Shown: positions 8,653 to 17,084 of the stretch, in pieces
Layout: each line of letters starts with the position of its first letter
How positions within the stretch are numbered: the stretch's first letter is position 1
Origin: UM-FILTER-37-12 sp964344965
Lineage (GTDB): Bacteria; Patescibacteriota; Patescibacteriia; Magasanikbacterales; UBA922
Length of the DNA: 48,273 nucleotides
NCBI GenBank assembly: GCA_964344965.1
Contig: CAYFPJ010000007.1
Coordinates: forward strand, 1-48,273
Reading direction: 5' to 3'
The notes under the pieces: generated by a model
What the model was told of the DNA's origin: nothing
The model's input: the letters and a program-made list of their open reading frames with translations, nothing else
Database searches by the model: none
Translations under genes and position numbers: made by a program

Positions 8653-8895
8653 TTACATGATTTGTGCTATATGACCACCAATTTCAATAATTTTATTTCT
8701 ACTCGTCATACCTTTGACGATTTTTATTTTACTTTTTGGGACGCCAAAATGCCCAGCGAGAAGTTCAATGAGTTTTTTATTAGCTTCTCCATCTACTGGA
8801 GCGGCAGTTAGTTTTATTTTCAATGTTCCATCTACCATTTCTCCAACCACTTTGTTTTGTGATGAGCGAGGGATTACTTTGATATTTATTTTCAT
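8653..8895 (-). CDS. DUF167 / YggU-family protein
   Basis: Eighty residues from the ATG at 8895: MKINIKVIPRSSQNKVVGE, then LKIKLTAAPVDGEANKKLIELLAGHF and the basic SKIKIVKGMTSRNKIIEI. The PVDGEANK and GxxSRxK motifs define the DUF167/YggU fold. Its biochemical role is not established. The ATG at 8895 is chosen because upstream codons (SACYTIYY) do not look like this family. It is convergent with yidD. Confidence 0.88.
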   Translation of the reverse strand: MKINIKVIPRSSQNKVVGEMVDGTLKIKLTAAPVDGEANKKLIELLAGHFGVPKSKIKIVKGMTSRNKIIEIGGHIAQIM

Positions 8896-8924
8896 ATAAT
8901 AAATAGTATAACACGCGGACAAAC

Positions 8925-8950
8925 AAAAAACGGACTCTCGCCCGTTTTTT
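8925..8950 (-). terminator. Terminator after trigger factor gene
   Basis: AAAAAACGG and CCGTTTTTT form a 9-bp stem with A/T tracts on both sides. It lies just beyond the tig stop on the minus strand and upstream of the DUF167 start. Confidence 0.65.
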
Positions 8951-8955
8951 TTATT

Positions 8956-10350
8956 TTATTTTTCTTCGTGTTTGTGATCATGATCATGATCATGATCATG
9001 CTTACCATCTTTACAGTTCTGACATCCTAGTTCATGAAGTTGACTGTCTTCGGCCAGCTCCTTGGCTAGTATTTTGACAGTGAGGAATTGAATTACTTTT
9101 CTATTCTGGACTGCGCTAGCAATACTGTCTCTAATTTCTGGTTTTTTGAGGTTATCCATGTACTCTTTGTTGTCCCGATAGACGTCTTCCATCATCTTGA
9201 TCTCTTGGTCAATTTCTAGGTCAGAGACAGAAAGATTATTGTCTATAGCAACTTGTCTAGAGACGAGAGCTCCTTTTGCCCTTTTTTCGGCCTGCTGTTT
9301 GAAATCTTCGAAGAGTTCTTTTTCGTCTTTTTTAATATCCTCCAAATATTTTTCAATGGTCACTCCATGTCTGTCGAGATCCCTCTTGAGTTCATAAAAC
9401 ATTTTTTGTCTCTCTGCGTCAATTAGCACTTCTGGAATCGGTTCAAATTCACTTTTGGCAACTAGCTGATCGAGGATTTCTATTTCTGCTTTTTGATTAG
9501 CTTTTTGTTGAGCCTCTTGGATCAAATTATTTCTAATTAATTCTTGCAGTTTTGCCACACTTTCTTGTCCAAGTTTTTTAGCGAGGTCGTCAGAAAGTTC
9601 TGGAAGTTGACGTTCGAAGACTTCTTTTACTTTGATTTTGAAATCAACTTTTTTTCCGGCCAGATGTTTTTGGTAATGAGTTTCTGGGAAGTCTAGTGAA
9701 AATTCTTTTTCTTCATCTTTTTTCAGACCTTTCAGATAGTCTTCAAAACCTGGAATGTAATGTTTTTCGCTCAAATACACTTGATGGTCTTTGGCTTGAC
9801 CGCCCTCAACTGGGACTTTGTCAATGAACATATCCATGTCAATGACTAGCTTGTCAGTACCATCTGCTTTGCCATCCTTTACCACTTCTTTAGCATGCAT
9901 GCCGCGAACTGCATCGAGTGTTTCAGTAATTTTCTTTTCGTCTATTTGCGCATTATCACGTTCTACTTTTATTTTTTTCAAATCTGGTAATTTGACTTTT
10001 GGCAATAAGGCGACGACGGCTTTGTAAGTAATATCGTTGCCTGGTGCCAATTTTTCGATTTCAATCTTTGGCATACCAATTGTGTCCAGGTTTTCTGCTT
10101 TTACGGCTTCATAGAAGCTTCTTTGTACAATAGATTCTAGAGCTTCCTGCATGATAGCCATTTCTCCCACTTCTTTTTTGACAGTGTTATATGGAGCTTT
10201 TCCTTTGCGAAATCCTTTGATTGCTGTTCTTTCAGATATTTTTTGGGCAGCCTTGTCTAGATCTGCTTTATATTCATCCACTGAGACAGTGATATGCAGT
10301 TCTACTTGAGAATTATCTAGTTTTTTGAGAGTGTAGTTCATAAATTTCAT
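8956..10350 (-). CDS. tig: Trigger factor with a Cys/His-rich C-terminal tail
   Basis: A 464-residue ribosome-associated chaperone and prolyl isomerase. The N-terminal ribosome-binding domain has GFRKGKAPYNTVKKEVGE, followed by a PPIase-like domain (LVIDMDMFIDKVPVEGGQAKDH) and a long helical C-domain. The last 25 or so residues are unusual: CQNCKDGKHDHDHDHDHKHEEK, with a C-x-x-C and alternating His-Asp, encoded by a GATCAT repeat at the DNA level. Such a tail is likely to bind metal, as the His-rich tail of SlyD does. An alternative start is the ATG at 10341. Confidence 0.95.
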   Translation of the reverse strand: MKFMNYTLKKLDNSQVELHITVSVDEYKADLDKAAQKISERTAIKGFRKGKAPYNTVKKEVGEMAIMQEALESIVQRSFYEAVKAENLDTIGMPKIEIEKLAPGNDITYKAVVALLPKVKLPDLKKIKVERDNAQIDEKKITETLDAVRGMHAKEVVKDGKADGTDKLVIDMDMFIDKVPVEGGQAKDHQVYLSEKHYIPGFEDYLKGLKKDEEKEFSLDFPETHYQKHLAGKKVDFKIKVKEVFERQLPELSDDLAKKLGQESVAKLQELIRNNLIQEAQQKANQKAEIEILDQLVAKSEFEPIPEVLIDAERQKMFYELKRDLDRHGVTIEKYLEDIKKDEKELFEDFKQQAEKRAKGALVSRQVAIDNNLSVSDLEIDQEIKMMEDVYRDNKEYMDNLKKPEIRDSIASAVQNRKVIQFLTVKILAKELAEDSQLHELGCQNCKDGKHDHDHDHDHKHEEK

Positions 10351-10393
10351 TTATTTTAAAAAAGAGTTGCTCTAATATAGTACAATTTTATCC

Positions 10394-10468
10394 AAAAGTC
10401 AACCCAGGCTTTGCTTAAAATTTAAGGACTTGCCCGGCGGAGATATGGCGTAGCCTGGGTTGACTTTT
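10394..10468. repeat. 17-bp inverted repeat between divergent tig and the M23 peptidase gene
   Basis: AAAAGTCAACCCAGGCT (10394-10410) is exactly inverted at 10452-10468, leaving a 41-base loop. The two flanking genes diverge from it, so it is not an ordinary terminator. It could be a small mobile palindrome that inserted in the shared promoter region, or a cruciform or operator affecting both genes. Confidence 0.6.
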
Positions 10469-10497
10469 TCTCTTTGTTGAGCCATAATAGACGCAAT

Positions 10498-11886
10498 ATG
10501 TCTTATTTTTTAAAGAAGATTTTCCTCTACATTCTATATTCTCTTGTTCATGTCAAGCGTGGTTTGGTTTGGATATGGGGCAGTTTGATTGTTAGACCTT
10601 TTTTGCATTTTAGGAGAATATATCAAAAAACCCTGGGAAAATGGACCTACAAGTTTTTTTTGTTTGCAAAAAGACGTATTTTGGTAAAAATATCACCTCA
10701 TTCTGGCGGAATATTAGATTTTTTTGGAAAGCGGAGTACTTTGCAGGCTGTTTTGTTTATAGTGGTAGTTGTGATTATGATTCCACATACTAGGTTGTAT
10801 ACCATGGAGAGTACCAGTATTGCTGGTAGAAACACCCTCCTCTACAGTCTAGTTGGTCCCGGGGATCAAGATTTTGCTTCAGATGAGATATTTGTTGACG
10901 AAGGGGCTTTGGTTGTGGAGCCTACCCGCACTTGGCGTGAGGGCAGTGTGAGTGCTGATACCCAGTCTGTGGTTGGTGAAGATTTGGTTTTGGTGCCAAA
11001 AGAAATTGCTAGCATATCTGCTGGAGGTACTGCTGTAACCAAACCTACTATTTTACCTGGCGTAGATTTGCCTGTTACTGGCACAGATGAAGCTTTAATT
11101 CAGAAAACTGGCCGAACCAAGATCGTCCAGCACACTATAGAGCCTGGTGACACATTGGGAGGTATTGCCGAAAAATACGATGTGAGTGTGGCTACAATTT
11201 TGTGGGCCAATGACTTGAGTATTCGTTCTGTGTTAAGGTTGGGACAGACTTTGGAGATTTTGCCAGTTGAGGGATTGGTCCATACTGTCAAGCGGGGTGA
11301 CACTGTCAGTAAAATTGCAAAATTGTATGATGCTGAAATGGATCAAATCATATCTTACAACAAGCTTCAAACTAACGGAGCAGATATTGTTATTGGAGAA
11401 GAGCTCGTTGTACCTGGAGGCGTAAAACCACAACCAAAGAGGACCTATGTTCCTCCTACAAAGACATATAGTGCTCTTAGAAATATCTCCGCCCCTCCAC
11501 CTTCTGCTGCTGCTCCGGCAGGTTCAGGATATTTGTGGCCAACAAGTGTGCGGACTATTACCCAATATTTTGGTTGGCGCCATACCGGACTTGATATTGC
11601 TGGTCCGATGGGATCTGCCATCTATGCTGCCAAATCAGGTACGGTTGTAAAAGCACAGGCCGGATGGAATGGTGGTTATGGTACTTACATAATTATTGAT
11701 CACGGAGGGGGTGTGCACACCTTGTATGCTCACAATTCCCAACTTTATGTAAGTGTTGGGGAGAAGGTAACCCAGGGACAAACTATTGCTGCCATGGGAT
11801 CCACCGGACGATCTACTGGACCCCACATTCATTTTGAGGTGAGAATCAATGGTGCGAAGTACAATCCTTTGAAGTATATCCGCTAA
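10498..11886 (+). CDS. LysM-M23 peptidoglycan endopeptidase
   Basis: 462 residues from the ATG at 10498. A basic N-terminal part contains a membrane segment (LQAVLFIVVVVIMIPH). Two LysM repeats follow (VQHTIEPGDTLGGIAEKY and VHTVKRGDTVSKIAKLY) and then a C-terminal M23 metallopeptidase domain. Zinc ligands are visible in GWRHTGLDIAG and in PHIHFEV, with LYAHNSQLYV between. It anchors to the wall and cuts peptide cross-links, or acts as a cell-division activator. The TTG at 10474 would add eight residues but is less likely. Confidence 0.92.
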   Translation: MSYFLKKIFLYILYSLVHVKRGLVWIWGSLIVRPFLHFRRIYQKTLGKWTYKFFLFAKRRILVKISPHSGGILDFFGKRSTLQAVLFIVVVVIMIPHTRLYTMESTSIAGRNTLLYSLVGPGDQDFASDEIFVDEGALVVEPTRTWREGSVSADTQSVVGEDLVLVPKEIASISAGGTAVTKPTILPGVDLPVTGTDEALIQKTGRTKIVQHTIEPGDTLGGIAEKYDVSVATILWANDLSIRSVLRLGQTLEILPVEGLVHTVKRGDTVSKIAKLYDAEMDQIISYNKLQTNGADIVIGEELVVPGGVKPQPKRTYVPPTKTYSALRNISAPPPSAAAPAGSGYLWPTSVRTITQYFGWRHTGLDIAGPMGSAIYAAKSGTVVKAQAGWNGGYGTYIIIDHGGGVHTLYAHNSQLYVSVGEKVTQGQTIAAMGSTGRSTGPHIHFEVRINGAKYNPLKYIR

Positions 11887-11924
11887 CCATATAGCATGGA
11901 ACATGGATCATGGAACACAGATTA

Positions 11925-12302
11925 TTATTCTTGTGTTCTTTTTTTCTTTATACCTTTGATTGTACTATATAGCATCGCGGCTATTTCTTCTTTTAATAAA
12001 AATGCTTTTTCATACTCGTTCTTTGCTGTGTATCTAAGTTCGCTAGCCAAGAAACGACAGTATATTGATTCCTTTAAAGACGTAAAGGATGTTTCATACA
12101 TATTTTGTTTTACGGCGATTTTTATTCTGGCATAACCTTCTACATGGTTGAGCATGACAGAGACACTGGATTTTCTGTCTTGTGATTGCAATCCATATTT
12201 TTCATTTTTGGGATATTTTTTTGTTTGCTAGTAGGTTAATAGGATGTGGTTGTGAATGAGAATTTTTAGTTGGTCATGAAATTTATTCATAATTTGTTCC
12301 AT
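11925..12302 (-). pseudogene. Four-helix-bundle protein gene with an in-frame TAG codon
   Basis: From the ATG at 12302 the frame reads MEQIMNKFHDQLKILIHN, then HILLTY. A TAG follows at 12230-12228 (codon 25), and the same frame continues QTKKYPKNEKYGLQSQ, NHVEGYARIK and KEEIAAMLYSTIKGI to the stop at 11925. The body resembles the four-helix-bundle (S23/Avd-like) family in order and length (125 codons). The FPKNEKYGL-type motif begins just after the TAG. This is either a nonsense mutation or readthrough; TAG is the normal stop elsewhere in this window, so a mutation is favoured. The function of the family is largely structural or unknown. Confidence 0.6.
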
Positions 12303-12325
12303 GTCATATGCTCCATGTTCTATAC

Positions 12326-13849
12326 CTACTCCGTTTTCGCCCGATATTGAAGAGCCTCTGCCACATGGGTGGTTTCAATACCATCTTTCCCATCCAGATC
12401 AGCAATAGTCCGGGCTAGCTTCAAAATACGATGATAACTACGGGCCGAAAGATGCATTTGTTGGACTGCCTGTTTGAGGAGATTAATAGATTGATCATTG
12501 AGTTTACAATATTCGCGCACCTCTCTATTGCGCATCTCACTGTTGGTGGTGTGCGGAGTATTTTTTAATCTAATGTTTTGACGTTCTCTTGCTTCTTCTA
12601 CTCGAGCGCGAATTTTTTCACTTGGTTCACCTAAGTCATCTTTACTTAACTTTTCAAATTTTACACGAGGCACTTCGACATGGAGGTCGATCCTGTCGAG
12701 CAGGGGGCCACTGATTTTTTTCTGGTATCTAGCAATGGATAGTGGTGAACAAAGGCAGTTTCGTTCTGGGTCACTGGCATAGCCACATGGGCAAGGGTTT
12801 TGACTAGCGACCATGGTGAAGCGAGCTGGGAAAGAGATTGTCCCTTGCGCCCTGGAGATTGTGATTACTCCGTCTTCCAGTGGTTGGCGCAAATTTTCTA
12901 AGACAGCGCGAGGAAATTCTGGAAATTCATCGAGGAATAATACTCCACGGTGAGCCAGGGAGATTTCTCCAGGTCGAGGAAACTTGCCGCCACCGACAAG
13001 AGCCACTCCACTGGCTGTATGGTGAGGGGCACGAAATGGTCTAGTTGTTACCAGAGGTTTGTCACTGGGTAGTATCCCAGCTACAGAATATATTTTGGTC
13101 ACCTCAATCGCTTCTTCGATTGTCATTTTTGGCAAAATGCTTGGCATGGTGCGAGCGAGGAGGGTCTTGCCAGAGCCAGGCGGACCAGAGAGGAGGATGT
13201 TGTGCGCGCCACTGGCAGCGATCTCCATCGCTCGTTTGACAAACTCCTGGCCCTTCACATATTTCATATCCATCTCATAACTGCTTTTTGAAAACCATTT
13301 TTCAATCGGCTGACCAGGGAGCGGAGAGATTTCTTTTGCTCCGGCCAGATGATTGACTATGTCTTGAAATTTTTCTACCGGATATACTTCTACCCCTTGA
13401 ATCAGGCTGGCTTCTTTGGCATTGATTGCTGGGACAAACAATTTCTTGTATCCTTTTTTTTCAGCAAAAATTGCTAGTGGCAGAATTCCATTGGTGTGAC
13501 GTAGTGTTCCGTCGAGAGCCAGCTCGCCGACAAAAAGAGAATCAGACAGATCAATGTCAGACGGATTTTCAATGGTCATATACATTCCCACTGCCATAGG
13601 CAGATCATACATGCTACCTTCTTTTCGTACGTCTGCTGGGGCGAGGTTGATGACAATGCGTGAATTGTTGGGAAATTTGAGATTAGTATTTTTCCAGGCT
13701 GTCCTGATGCGTTCTTTGGCTTCTTGGATGGCTGTGTCTGGCAAGCCGACGATCTGATAGCCAGGCCAGCTGCCCGCCACATCGACTTCCACAGTGATTG
13801 GTGTACAATCCAAGCCAAGCACTGCGGCGGAGTTTATTTTGGTGAACAT
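12326..13849 (-). CDS. comM: YifB/ComM-family Mg-chelatase-like AAA+ ATPase
   Basis: 507 residues. The N-terminal ChlI-like domain (GLDCTPITVEVDV, IVGLPDTAIQEAKERIRTA) precedes an AAA+ module with Walker A GPPGSGKTLLART, Walker B HRGVLFLDEFPEF and the Cys-bearing NPCPCGYASDPERNCLC. The C-terminal helical lid is present. In competent bacteria ComM is a hexameric helicase that extends branch migration during transformation. The type IV pilus genes elsewhere in this window are consistent with DNA uptake, although that link is an inference. Confidence 0.95.
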   Translation of the reverse strand: MFTKINSAAVLGLDCTPITVEVDVAGSWPGYQIVGLPDTAIQEAKERIRTAWKNTNLKFPNNSRIVINLAPADVRKEGSMYDLPMAVGMYMTIENPSDIDLSDSLFVGELALDGTLRHTNGILPLAIFAEKKGYKKLFVPAINAKEASLIQGVEVYPVEKFQDIVNHLAGAKEISPLPGQPIEKWFSKSSYEMDMKYVKGQEFVKRAMEIAASGAHNILLSGPPGSGKTLLARTMPSILPKMTIEEAIEVTKIYSVAGILPSDKPLVTTRPFRAPHHTASGVALVGGGKFPRPGEISLAHRGVLFLDEFPEFPRAVLENLRQPLEDGVITISRAQGTISFPARFTMVASQNPCPCGYASDPERNCLCSPLSIARYQKKISGPLLDRIDLHVEVPRVKFEKLSKDDLGEPSEKIRARVEEARERQNIRLKNTPHTTNSEMRNREVREYCKLNDQSINLLKQAVQQMHLSARSYHRILKLARTIADLDGKDGIETTHVAEALQYRAKTE

Positions 13850-13923
13850 ATTGTATGTGCGAAATTACGAAAAATACGAAAAATACGAAACGATTTAGTT
13901 CATATCTTTAGTGTAGCACAAAC

Positions 13924-13953
13924 AAAAAAACCAGCTATTTTACTGGTCTTTTT
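13924..13953 (-). terminator. Terminator of the rmuC-hypothetical transcript
   Basis: ACCAG and CTGGT with an eight-base loop. On the minus strand the stem is followed by a T-run. It lies between the 84-residue ORF and the start of comM. Confidence 0.5.
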
Positions 13954-14009
13954 ACTATGTTTTTATATTGTTTGTTTATAATTTTTTGTATTTATTTTAA
14001 TATCTTAGA

Positions 14010-14264
14010 CTATTGAAGCCTCTCTTTGTTGCGTGTGTTTTCTATAGCAGATACTGCCTCGGCTAGTGTGACATTTCCAGGAAAATCAGTAAAAGGTAGA
14101 TGGTCTGGAGGCAAAAGTCTGGCATGTTTTAGAGCCCTATATCTTTCTTCAGTGTCTAAGTCGTTCAATAATGTCAAATCTTCTGGAGACAGTCCTTCCA
14201 TGGTTTTGGAAACTACGGTTTCTTGATTGCCCGCCTTAGCTGAAGTCTCTGCATATGGAGTCAT
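14010..14264 (-). CDS. Hypothetical 84-residue protein downstream of rmuC
   Basis: A soluble acidic protein (MTPYAETSAKAGNQETVVSK, SPEDLTLLNDLDTEERYRAL, FPGNVTLAEAVSAIENTRN). No membrane segment or family motif is recognised. It begins 24 bases after the rmuC stop on the same strand and is followed by a terminator, so it looks like the last gene of that transcript. Evidence for coding is its position, length and a normal amino-acid mix. Confidence 0.5.
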   Translation of the reverse strand: MTPYAETSAKAGNQETVVSKTMEGLSPEDLTLLNDLDTEERYRALKHARLLPPDHLPFTDFPGNVTLAEAVSAIENTRNKERLQ

Positions 14265-14288
14265 ATATGTAATATTATATTAATAAAA

Positions 14289-15407
14289 TTAATTATCCAA
14301 TTTTGGCTTATCAAGCAACTCTGGTTCAATCACTCGCTCGCCTTCAGTAATCCGTACCACGTCTTTATCAATTTTACCAAGCTCTCTATAGGCAGTATTG
14401 TAGTGATTGACTGTGGTGGTCATGCTGTTACCTAGTTTTTTCATATAGTCTTCGTAGGCTTTGACATGCTTGCCGAGCAGCTCGACATTTTTGCGAATTT
14501 GTTTGGCCCCTTCTTCGATCTTCAGAGCTCGCAACCCCTGGAGGACAGTCTGTAAGTAAGCGGCGAAAGTAGTTGGTGATACTATTATAACCTTTTTGTC
14601 ATTGAAAGCATAGTCAATCAGATTTCTGGTGTTCACCTTCACGGCCCCCACCTCATTGACTAGGAGATCGTAGTAGATTGCTTCACTGGGGATGAACATG
14701 AAAGCAAATTCTAGTGTGCCATCTTTTGGTTTGATATACTTGGCAGTTTCATCAATCCTTTTTTTGAGATCATTTTTAAACTCTCTTTCCAGCACTTCTC
14801 TTTGTCTGTCGTCTATGGCATCGACAATGCGTTGATAATTATCAAGAGAGAACTTGGCGTCGACTGGGATGAGACCATCTTTGGTTTTGATAAGAGCATC
14901 TACAATATCACCATCAGGAAATTTGTATTGTAGTTCGAAGCTCCCTGGTGGCAGCATATTTTCCAGGACCAATTTCAAACCAGCTTCACCCAAGTTGCCC
15001 CGCTGTTTTTGGCTTTTCAAAACTTTTTCAAGATTACTAAGCTGCTCAGAAAATCCGATTACTTGCTGATTAGTTTTATCCAGGCTAGTAAGCTTTTCAG
15101 TGATTTCAGCAATCATTTTATTACTCTGACCGGTAATACCTTGCATTATCTTGGTATTTTGTCCAAACTGGTCTTGGATGGTCTTGTGCAGACTTTGTTG
15201 GGTTTCTCCCATTGCTTTGTGAGTTTCGCTCATCTTTTGATCTACCGTCTTATTGAGGTCTTGGATCTGTTGTTGGAGCATGATGAAGAGGTTTTGATCC
15301 CCTTCTTTTGGTTTTTGTAGAACGGTCAATTTTTTGTATAACAAAAACATGGTCACTACTGTGACAAGAAGTAGGATGGCCAAAACAGGAAGTAGGATTT
15401 GTTCCAT
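14289..15407 (-). CDS. rmuC: RmuC-family DNA recombination protein
   Basis: 372 residues. An N-terminal membrane helix (ILLPVLAILLLVTVVTMFLLY) leads into a long coiled coil and then the RmuC nuclease-like core: GNLGEAGLKLVLENMLPPG, VDALIKTKDGLIPVDAKFSLDNYQRI, FMFIPSEAIYYDL and IIVSPTTFAAYLQTV. The PVDAKF motif resembles the PD-(D/E)XK site. It is thought to limit inversions at short repeats. It is four bases from higA on the same strand, suggesting shared transcription. Confidence 0.93.
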   Translation of the reverse strand: MEQILLPVLAILLLVTVVTMFLLYKKLTVLQKPKEGDQNLFIMLQQQIQDLNKTVDQKMSETHKAMGETQQSLHKTIQDQFGQNTKIMQGITGQSNKMIAEITEKLTSLDKTNQQVIGFSEQLSNLEKVLKSQKQRGNLGEAGLKLVLENMLPPGSFELQYKFPDGDIVDALIKTKDGLIPVDAKFSLDNYQRIVDAIDDRQREVLEREFKNDLKKRIDETAKYIKPKDGTLEFAFMFIPSEAIYYDLLVNEVGAVKVNTRNLIDYAFNDKKVIIVSPTTFAAYLQTVLQGLRALKIEEGAKQIRKNVELLGKHVKAYEDYMKKLGNSMTTTVNHYNTAYRELGKIDKDVVRITEGERVIEPELLDKPKLDN

Positions 15408-15410
15408 AGT

Positions 15411-15683
15411 TTAGTTGAGGGATATTTTCAGATCAGCATCCAGGGCTTGGGCTGTTTTTTTTAGAAAAGCAATACTAGTATTGTAGTTGCCTGACTCCAG
15501 TCTGGCAATGGCAGGCTGTTTGGTCCCGAGCTTTTTGGCTAGCTCAGCTTGAGATAGACCAAGCTTGAGTCGTTTTTGGATGATAGCTTTGGCCAATTCA
15601 AACTCTGGGGACAAGTTATCATAGGCTTTTTTTACACTCTTGTTTTTTAGAGCTTGCTTTTTGAATTGAGAGAAAGTTTTCAT
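15411..15683 (-). CDS. higA: HigA-type XRE antitoxin
   Basis: Ninety residues from the ATG at 15683. The C-terminal half is a helix-turn-helix of the XRE class: KLGLSQAELAKKLGTKQPAIARLESGNYNTSIAFLKKTAQAL. Together with the upstream toxin gene it forms a HigBA-type pair in toxin-first order, ending 22 bases before the HigA start. It probably represses its own operon. The upstream extension beyond 15683 overlaps the toxin frame and is unlikely. Confidence 0.85.
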   Translation of the reverse strand: MKTFSQFKKQALKNKSVKKAYDNLSPEFELAKAIIQKRLKLGLSQAELAKKLGTKQPAIARLESGNYNTSIAFLKKTAQALDADLKISLN

Positions 15684-15705
15684 ATAAATTAATATAACAA
15701 ATATG

Positions 15706-16023
15706 TTATGACTTGTCAAGTTGGTCAAGGTATTTTTTAGCCTTGGTAATTTCTTTTTTTGGGAGACGCTGTGATTTTTTGACAAATCCTGATAATAGGA
15801 TTATAGAGTGTTTATAAAAAGTATAGAAGATACGTATTTTCATCTTTCCTCTTAGTCGCAATTCAAAAAGATCTTTGCCAATTTTTTTGGTATATGGTGG
15901 TCCCAGCTTATGTCCAAATGTTTCCAAAAGTTCGATATGGTGCAATACTTTTGCTTGGGTTTGATCGTCTAGAGACAGAATAAATTTTTGTAATTCTTCA
16001 TTAAGAAAATGAACACGGCTCAT
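15706..16023 (-). CDS. higB: HigB/RelE-superfamily toxin (Gp49-like)
   Basis: 105 residues, basic, with the phage-Gp49/HigB pattern: FILSLDDQTQAKVLHHIELLETFG, LGPPYTKKIGKDLFELRLRGKMKIRIFY, then the terminal FVKKSQRLPKKEITKAKKYLDQL. The ELR and KxR residues in the central strands are those used for mRNA cleavage on the ribosome. It is the first gene of the pair. The 196-base gap to the YceI-like gene upstream should hold its promoter; no clear -35/-10 pair was seen there. Confidence 0.88.
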   Translation of the reverse strand: MSRVHFLNEELQKFILSLDDQTQAKVLHHIELLETFGHKLGPPYTKKIGKDLFELRLRGKMKIRIFYTFYKHSIILLSGFVKKSQRLPKKEITKAKKYLDQLDKS

Positions 16024-16219
16024 ATTTTTCTTAATTATGATTATTTAGTGCCAGTAATTATAACATAAAAAATGAGAATTTGATTTTTATAGCAGTTTTC
16101 TTTAGCTTGCTTCAAACAGCAATTTTTTTGGCAATCCTATCAATACTTGAATAAAAACCATGGTTGTATTAGAATGACTTAAGTGTCTATATATTAATTA
16201 TTTTTAATCATATTGAAAT

Positions 16220-16996
16220 ATGAAGAAATTAGCAATACTGATTGCCTTGGTGATCTTGGGGGGAGCATTTTTTTATGCACAGACGAGCAAAGAAGCAGCA
16301 GATCCAGTTGAAGATGTAGAAGAAGCAATGGAGGAAGTCATGGAAGAAGCAATGGAAGAAGTAGAAGAGGCAATGGAAGAGGGTGAAGATAGCTCAGAAG
16401 AAGGAGAATCAGAAGCGGGAGAGGCAATGGAAGGGGAATCCATGGCTGCTACAAAAGGAACTTCTAGTGAGGGAGAAAATACTGAAGAAGTCATGGAAGA
16501 AGCTATCGCTGAGCTGGATTATGCTGTCACGTCTGGCTCGTCATCATATTCTGTCCAAAAAGAATTTTTTGGTAAGCCAACTGAGACTATCGTTGGGACC
16601 AGTAGTGGTGTTAGCGGCTCTCTTAACTTGCTTGATGATAAGCTATCTATAGACGTCACTGTCAAAAATGATTTCTCATCTGGCAATGGTAGTCGTGATG
16701 GTGAAGTGAAGCAGTGGCTTGGTGGTGATATCTCTGTCAAAGCTAGCGAACTTACTCTAAATGATGGTTTTTTTGTTAGTCAGGGTACAGCCAGTCTTCC
16801 ACTTCAGTTGACTATCAATGGTATCACTAAGACAGTTCAGTTCAGTGTTACTGGTGCCATTACGGATCCTGTGATCACAGCCTCTGGAAGTGCTACTATT
16901 AATATGAATGATTTTAATGTTACCCCACCTTCAATCTTAAATGTTTATTCTGTGGCTCCGGAAACTCTGCTTAGTTTTGAGGTAGAAGCGAAATAG
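16220..16996 (+). CDS. YceI-like protein with a Glu/Met-rich linker
   Basis: 258 residues. A signal or anchor helix (LAILIALVILGGAFFYA) precedes a low-complexity stretch of about 65 residues made of E-E-A-M-E-E-V units. The C-terminal domain follows, with DYAVTSGSSSYSVQKEFFGKPTETIVG, VSGSLNLLDDKLSIDVTV and NDFNVTPPSILNVYSVAPE, which is the YceI barrel pattern of periplasmic lipid or isoprenoid binders. The DNA of the linker is a degenerate GAAGAA/ATGGAA repeat that may vary in length. A terminator follows. Confidence 0.8.
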   Translation: MKKLAILIALVILGGAFFYAQTSKEAADPVEDVEEAMEEVMEEAMEEVEEAMEEGEDSSEEGESEAGEAMEGESMAATKGTSSEGENTEEVMEEAIAELDYAVTSGSSSYSVQKEFFGKPTETIVGTSSGVSGSLNLLDDKLSIDVTVKNDFSSGNGSRDGEVKQWLGGDISVKASELTLNDGFFVSQGTASLPLQLTINGITKTVQFSVTGAITDPVITASGSATINMNDFNVTPPSILNVYSVAPETLLSFEVEAK

Positions 16997-17054
16997 GGTA
17001 TTGATCTAGACTGATTTGCCTTTGATTGAAACTGATGAAAATAGAATAAAACAA

Positions 17055-17083
17055 AAAATCTCCGTGGGTGCGGAGATTTTTTT
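17055..17083 (+). terminator. Terminator between the YceI-like and PEP-domain genes
   Basis: AAAATCTCCG and CGGAGATTTT with a six-base loop, then TTT. It lies between convergent genes and probably works for both. Confidence 0.75.
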
Positions 17084-17084
17084 G

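Noticed and set aside
8975..9005. GATCAT tandem repeat as a CRISPR or satellite
   Set aside because: It lies in frame in the trigger factor gene and encodes the His-Asp tail; there are no spacers.
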